A stretch of 64,000 bases of DNA from Virgisporangium aliadipatigenens (GTDB taxonomy: Bacteria; Actinomycetota; Actinomycetes; Mycobacteriales; Micromonosporaceae). Under the pieces are notes generated by a model. That model saw only the letters and a program-made list of their open reading frames with translations. It made no database searches and was not told the origin of the DNA. The stretch is taken from contig NZ_BOPF01000020.1 of the NCBI RefSeq assembly GCF_016863615.1, positions 1 through 64,000 on the forward strand, in the 5' to 3' direction. Made by a program: the position numbers and the translations under genes. This document shows positions 60,095 through 64,000 of this stretch, piece after piece. Numbering within the stretch: the stretch's first letter is position 1; the number at the start of each line of letters is the position of its first letter.

Positions 60095-61690
60095 TTACTG
60101 TCGAACCGTGAGCCGGGACAGGCCCGTTCGTGTGGTGTCCCGGGTCTCCCGGTCGAGCACGCCGTCGATGTAGGCGGACAGGTGCAGTTCGGCCCCGCTG
60201 CGCGGTTCGGTCGCGGTGAGCCCGAGCCGGCCGTCGAGCCCGAGGGAGAGCACGATCCGGATCGGTGAGCCCGCGGGGAGGCCGGGCGGCAGCCCCGACA
60301 GTTCCCCGTCGAGAACCCGGCGATTGTCCGCGACCTCGGCGGACGGCACCGCGCCGGCCTGCTCGAACACCTCGATCCGGACCGTGCCCTGGTCGTCGAG
60401 GATCGTGGCGACGGTGGCCTCGCCGTCGGTCACCGGCAACGGCGCGTTGCGGTGGATGACGTGCTGGACGAACCGGCGCGTGCCGGCCCGGTCGTCGCTG
60501 TCGTGGATCAGCAGCCCGAAGCTGCGCGGCACCACCGAACCCATGGTCGCCGACCAGTCCCGGCGGCGCGGCTCCGCCCCGGACGCCGCGGGCGCGCGCG
60601 GCGCCGGCACGGCCTCGGTGCCCCATTCCGGTGTCACCCACGTCGCGCCGGCGAGATGCGCGGCGCGCAGCGCGGCACCCTTCGCCACGGCCAGGTCGGG
60701 ATCGTGCAGGCTCACCCGCCACCTGAACTCCGCGGCGAGCGCCGCCGCGACCATCGGCATGCGGCTGGAGCCGCCGACCAGGAGACAGCGGGACACCGGC
60801 CCGGCACCGGCGGTCGTCAGCAGCCGGTGCACACAGCTGAGCGTGCTGTCCACCAGGTCACGGGTCATCGACTCGAAGTCGGCGCGGGTCACCGGCAGCG
60901 TCACCGTGCGCCCGAACCCGCGCAGCTTCACCTCGTGCGTGCTGGTCACGCTCAGCGCGCGCTTCGCCTCCTCGGCGGTGAGCAGCAGGTCGGTCATGAA
61001 CGCCGCGTCGTCGGCCGGGTCCGTCGGGACCCGCGCCGCGTCGGCGAACCGTTCGAGCAGGTGATCGGCGAGCCGCCGGTCCCAGTCCGCGCCACCCAGC
61101 TCGGTGTCGCCGTCGGTGCCGAGCACGGCCGCCCGGCCGTCGAACGTCAGCAGCGTGGCGTCGAAGGTGCCGCCGCCGAGGTCGTACACGACCACCGAAC
61201 CCTCCTCCGAGAACGGCGTCAGCCCGTAGTTGAACGCCGCCGCCAGCGGTTCGCTGACCAGTTCCCGCACGTCGAGCCCGGCGAGGATGCCGGCCTCCTG
61301 GGTGGCCTCACGCTCGCGGATGCCGAAGTAGGCGGGCACGGTCACGACCGCCCGCGCCGGTGTGCCGTCGGCGGGCGTGTGCCCCTCGACGAGCGCGCGC
61401 AGGATCAGCGCGGACACCGCCTCGGGCGTGTACTCCGTCCCGTGTAACGTGAACAGGCGGTCCGTTCCCATCTGCCGCTTCACGAGGGACACCACGAGGT
61501 CGGGCAGGACCGGCGCGGCGGCCTTGGCGGCGGCACCCACGAGCACCGAGGTCGGCGACTCGAAACACACCACCGAAGGGGTCGACTCCGCGCCGAGCGG
61601 ATTGCGCAGCACCACCGGCAGGCCGCTGCTGTCCACTGTGGACACCACGCTGTAAGTGGTGCCGAGGTCGATGCCGAGCGGCTGTCCCAC
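60095..61690 (-). CDS. Hsp70-family ATPase (DnaK-like), second
   Basis: This 531-residue protein has LGIDLGTTYSVV, VVYDLGGGTFDATL and LLVGGSSRMPMVAA motifs of the Hsp70 ATPase and a C-terminal beta region (about 405-500, FGLLIHDSDD and FVQHVIHRNAPLP) resembling a shortened substrate-binding beta domain. It differs clearly from the Hsp70 at 28142. The GTG start is two bases after the TM peptide stop. The operon couples it to vWA and GTPase partners. Confidence 0.9.
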   Translation of the reverse strand: MGQPLGIDLGTTYSVVSTVDSSGLPVVLRNPLGAESTPSVVCFESPTSVLVGAAAKAAAPVLPDLVVSLVKRQMGTDRLFTLHGTEYTPEAVSALILRALVEGHTPADGTPARAVVTVPAYFGIREREATQEAGILAGLDVRELVSEPLAAAFNYGLTPFSEEGSVVVYDLGGGTFDATLLTFDGRAAVLGTDGDTELGGADWDRRLADHLLERFADAARVPTDPADDAAFMTDLLLTAEEAKRALSVTSTHEVKLRGFGRTVTLPVTRADFESMTRDLVDSTLSCVHRLLTTAGAGPVSRCLLVGGSSRMPMVAAALAAEFRWRVSLHDPDLAVAKGAALRAAHLAGATWVTPEWGTEAVPAPRAPAASGAEPRRRDWSATMGSVVPRSFGLLIHDSDDRAGTRRFVQHVIHRNAPLPVTDGEATVATILDDQGTVRIEVFEQAGAVPSAEVADNRRVLDGELSGLPPGLPAGSPIRIVLSLGLDGRLGLTATEPRSGAELHLSAYIDGVLDRETRDTTRTGLSRLTVRQ

Positions 61691-61692
61691 CG

Positions 61693-61872
61693 TCAGCCCG
61701 CCTCCGTCCACACGCGCACCACGTCGGCCACGAACGACTCCGCGGAGGTGAGCACCCGCTGCGGCAGTGGTCCGACGGCGACGACGTAGACCACCGCGAC
61801 GACGGCCGCCACGATGGACAGGCCGATGAGCGCCCGCGCGAACCGGTGCGCCGGCGGCACCCACACGCTCAT
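61693..61872 (-). CDS. Small one-TM protein of the GTPase/Hsp70 operon
   Basis: The 59-residue protein has one membrane helix (about 13-34, LIGLSIVAAVVAVVYVVAV) and a short amphipathic tail. It overlaps the GTPase gene by four bases (ATGA) and precedes the Hsp70 gene by two, so translation is coupled. It could anchor the Hsp70/GTPase complex at the membrane or act as a small effector. No homology recognised. Confidence 0.7.
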   Translation of the reverse strand: MSVWVPPAHRFARALIGLSIVAAVVAVVYVVAVGPLPQRVLTSAESFVADVVRVWTEAG

Positions 61873-63488
61873 CGCCGCACCGTCCCCAGGCCGGTCGGGG
61901 GAAGCGGCACACGGTCGGTGGACAGCAACCACCGGAAAGGCTCCTCCGGCGAGGGCAGCTCCGCGTGCGGCTTCGCGCTGACGGCGTAGAAGCGCACCTC
62001 ACCGAAGTCGCGTTCGGCCGTGAACACGAGGTTGTCGAGGCCGTGCTCCACCAACCACTCCCGCACTCCCGCAGGACTGTCGGCCGGCGACGCGCCGGAG
62101 GGAAGCTCCGCCATCAGATCCCCCTTCGTCACCACGAATGCCAGCCGTTGCCGCTTCGTGTCGACGGTGTGCGCGCGCAGCCGCTGCACGGTCACGTCGT
62201 AGGAGAACTGCGGCTCCTCGGTCGCCGGGTTGGCCCGCGCGAACAGTTCGCCGTAGCTGCCGCCGTACCGGTCCCGAACCTCCGGGACGGAGAACGGGTC
62301 GAGCACGAACACGAGCGTGCGCGAACTGTCGAGGTAGACGAGATCGGCGTTCTGTCGGGAGTCGGCGAGCGCCTCGCCGGCCGCGTCGAACACGTGCACC
62401 ATCGCCCGCCGCCGCCCGCGGAACAGCTGCACCGTCACCGCCACCGGCGGCGCACCCGGGTTCGTCTTCGGCGCCTGCCCGCCGGCGTCCACGACGTTGC
62501 TGTACTCGCGGAACACCCGTTCGCTGTGTTCGTCGGCGAGCGCGACCCGCACCCCGCCCCGACCGTCGGCGCGCACCAACGGCACCAGGCTGGCCATCAG
62601 GAAGTGGGTCTTCCCGGCGGACGCGGCACCGAAGACCGGCACCCGCACGTCGGTGTCGACCGCCGCGCCGCGCGGCAACGGTTCGGTGCACCGGGGACAG
62701 CACGCCTGCATCGCGAACGCCGCCCGCAGCACCGTCGTGGGCAACCGCCGCCCGCACCCGCACCGGCGCCACAGCACGCCGAGCCGCCCCGGCCGGACGT
62801 CGCGGTGCAGATCCTTTCCGCCGAGCCGGTCCGATCCCCCGTGCGCGCCCGGACAGCGGTACGCGGGGATGCGGCTGAACTCGTAGCAGCGCGGGCAGGT
62901 TCCCCCGGCGCGGAACACCGTCTGCCACGTCCGGTCGGCGGCGCGCAGCAACCCCGCGACCAGCAGCCCGGCCGTCCACGCGACGACGGTGACGACCGCC
63001 GTGACCGCGGCGGCGAAGGCCGCACCGGCGGCCACCCCGGCCGTGAACGCCACCATCGCGACCCCGGCCGGCAGCAGCAGCGGCCACCCGAAGACCCACA
63101 GCCACGGCTGCCCGAGATTGCTCGTGGCACCGTCCCACGTCGCGGAGACCATCGACGTCAACCGGGACGCGGCCGTGCGTGCGTCGAGCCCCACCTGCGC
63201 CACGAAGTACTGCGGCCACGCCAGGTCGCGTCGCACGAAGCGGTCCCGCCGCTGGCGCGGCAGTTGCTTGGCCGCCGCCTGAACGGGTGTGCGCACGGCA
63301 CGGACGGGACTCTGACCCGCCAGCATCACGCAGACCACCACCAGGGCCGCCAACAGTCCGGCCGTCAGCCCGAGCCCGGCGCCGATGAGGGACAGCGGCG
63401 TGCTGACGTACACCAGGGCGAGCGCGCTGACGTAAAGGTAGACGCAGATGGCGACGAGTGCGGCGATGGCGCCGAAGATGTATGCCAC
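61869..63488 (-). CDS. Membrane zinc-ribbon GTPase (TRAFAC-like)
   Basis: The 539-residue protein has two N-terminal membrane helices (about 1-60), a further pair (about 130-185), a zinc-ribbon region with CPRC, CPG, CGC and CCPRC (about 195-270), and a GTPase domain with Walker A GAASAGKT (Lys293), a DAAGE switch and a TKGD specificity motif. This matches the membrane-linked double-GTPase-like proteins seen in actinobacterial conflict systems. Start GTG 63488 lies one base after the upstream stop. Confidence 0.8.
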   Translation of the reverse strand: MAYIFGAIAALVAICVYLYVSALALVYVSTPLSLIGAGLGLTAGLLAALVVVCVMLAGQSPVRAVRTPVQAAAKQLPRQRRDRFVRRDLAWPQYFVAQVGLDARTAASRLTSMVSATWDGATSNLGQPWLWVFGWPLLLPAGVAMVAFTAGVAAGAAFAAAVTAVVTVVAWTAGLLVAGLLRAADRTWQTVFRAGGTCPRCYEFSRIPAYRCPGAHGGSDRLGGKDLHRDVRPGRLGVLWRRCGCGRRLPTTVLRAAFAMQACCPRCTEPLPRGAAVDTDVRVPVFGAASAGKTHFLMASLVPLVRADGRGGVRVALADEHSERVFREYSNVVDAGGQAPKTNPGAPPVAVTVQLFRGRRRAMVHVFDAAGEALADSRQNADLVYLDSSRTLVFVLDPFSVPEVRDRYGGSYGELFARANPATEEPQFSYDVTVQRLRAHTVDTKRQRLAFVVTKGDLMAELPSGASPADSPAGVREWLVEHGLDNLVFTAERDFGEVRFYAVSAKPHAELPSPEEPFRWLLSTDRVPLPPTGLGTVRR

Positions 63489-63489
63489 G

Positions 63490-64000
63490 TCAGCTCTTTC
63501 CTCCGAGGGGCCACAGCCGGCGCCGCGGGGCGCTCTTCGCGCGTTCGCACACGTCCGTCCACAACAGCGGCCAGGATCCGCCGAGCTTCTCCACCCGTGA
63601 CGTGAGCGGCTTGATCCGCCGGTCGGACATCCCCGACACCGCCGCGACCAGCCGCCGGTCGAGGAACTTCGCGTCGGGGTCGGCCAGCGACCCGGACAGG
63701 TAGAACATCGTGACCAGGTGGATCCCCGGGTCGCCGGAGTCCGCGCGGCGCAGCAGTCCGTCGATGTATCGCCCCCGCACCGCGTCGGGAAGCGCGCGCA
63801 CGATCTCGAACACCAACTCGGGCGAGCGCATGGCGAGCATTGCCTCGACCAGCCGGTCGCCGTGCAGCCGCACCAGCCGGTCCTCGTAGGTGCGCAGATC
63901 GTCGGCGTACTCGGCGATCATCGTGCGGCTCGGTTGGCTCGGCAGGTTGTCGCAGAGGTAGCCGAGGCGCTGGTCGCCGTGCAGCAGCGCGGCCAGGTCC
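63490..64000 (-). CDS. GTPase-associated protein, cut at the window end
   Basis: The frame is open to the last base of the window; the visible C-terminal 169 residues are helical and Leu/Arg-rich (LVRLHGDRLVEAML, RGRYIDGLLRRADSG). It ends one base before the membrane GTPase gene, so the two are coupled. By position it is the GTPase-associated subunit (GAP1-like) of this operon, but no motif proves it. The start lies beyond the window. Confidence 0.6.
   Translation of the reverse strand, partial: DLAALLHGDQRLGYLCDNLPSQPSRTMIAEYADDLRTYEDRLVRLHGDRLVEAMLAMRSPELVFEIVRALPDAVRGRYIDGLLRRADSGDPGIHLVTMFYLSGSLADPDAKFLDRRLVAAVSGMSDRRIKPLTSRVEKLGGSWPLLWTDVCERAKSAPRRRLWPLGGKS

Overview
The window is a GC-rich stretch of actinobacterial chromosome. 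The gene content (many GTG starts, NarL- and MerR-type regulators, F420-type LLM oxidoreductase, Hsp70/vWA/GTPase and CHAT/TPR conflict genes) points to a multicellular actinomycete. My guess is Pseudonocardiales, partly because the palindrome TCCAC(A/T)GTGGA recurs ten times; this is inference, and no rRNA, tRNA or taxon marker is present. No insertion sequence, integrase or CRISPR array was seen.

Layout. 1-466 holds a degenerate octamer repeat and a nested stem-loop but no convincing gene. 467-8920 carries a LuxR-type regulator with a hydrolase, a HAD protein, a CBS-BON protein, a receiver-PAS-PP2C phosphatase divergent from a PAS histidine kinase with a stand-alone receiver, a 5'-3' exonuclease and a GNAT enzyme. 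9036-17899 is rich in proteolysis and hydrolysis: a subtilase with two P domains, a C39-like cysteine protease, DinB, a CPBP membrane protease, an orphan response regulator, a trypsin-like protease, a MarR/hydrolase divergon and a secreted tripeptidyl-aminopeptidase-like enzyme. 18063-27843 holds MerR, MEDS-STAS, a membrane coiled-coil protein, a TetR-controlled ligase/methyltransferase pair, an MFS transporter, two paralogous small membrane proteins, an iron-sulfur photolyase, a propeller protein and an aldo/keto reductase.

27860-39832 has an Hsp70 pair, a complete tctCBA tricarboxylate transporter, an LLM and an FAD oxidoreductase, and a two-component system divergent from an MMPL exporter. 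40014-48734 is a divergon: a peptide-type ABC transporter faces a taurine/sulfonate operon (tauCABD), with shared CCTATT(C/G)AA motifs between them, suggesting joint control by sulfur supply. 48757-50456 encodes a chorismate-lyase-like protein and a PobA-like hydroxylase, a possible two-step route from chorismate to protocatechuate.

50577-64000 is the most unusual part, a dense conflict (defence) island. It encodes a small CATRA-associated protein, a CATRA protein fused to a TIR-like domain, a nucleotidyl-cyclase-like/ThsA-macro fusion, a two-TM/ThsA-macro protein (the type II Thoeris effector layout), a TPR protein on the opposite strand, and two CHAT proteases. Convergent to it is an operon of a vWA protein, a second Hsp70, a one-TM peptide, a zinc-ribbon membrane GTPase and a GTPase-associated protein cut by the window end. 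The likely logic is that TIR and cyclase-like enzymes make nucleotide signals, macro domains sense them, and the TM and CHAT proteins act as killing effectors. The assignments rest on motif reading only.
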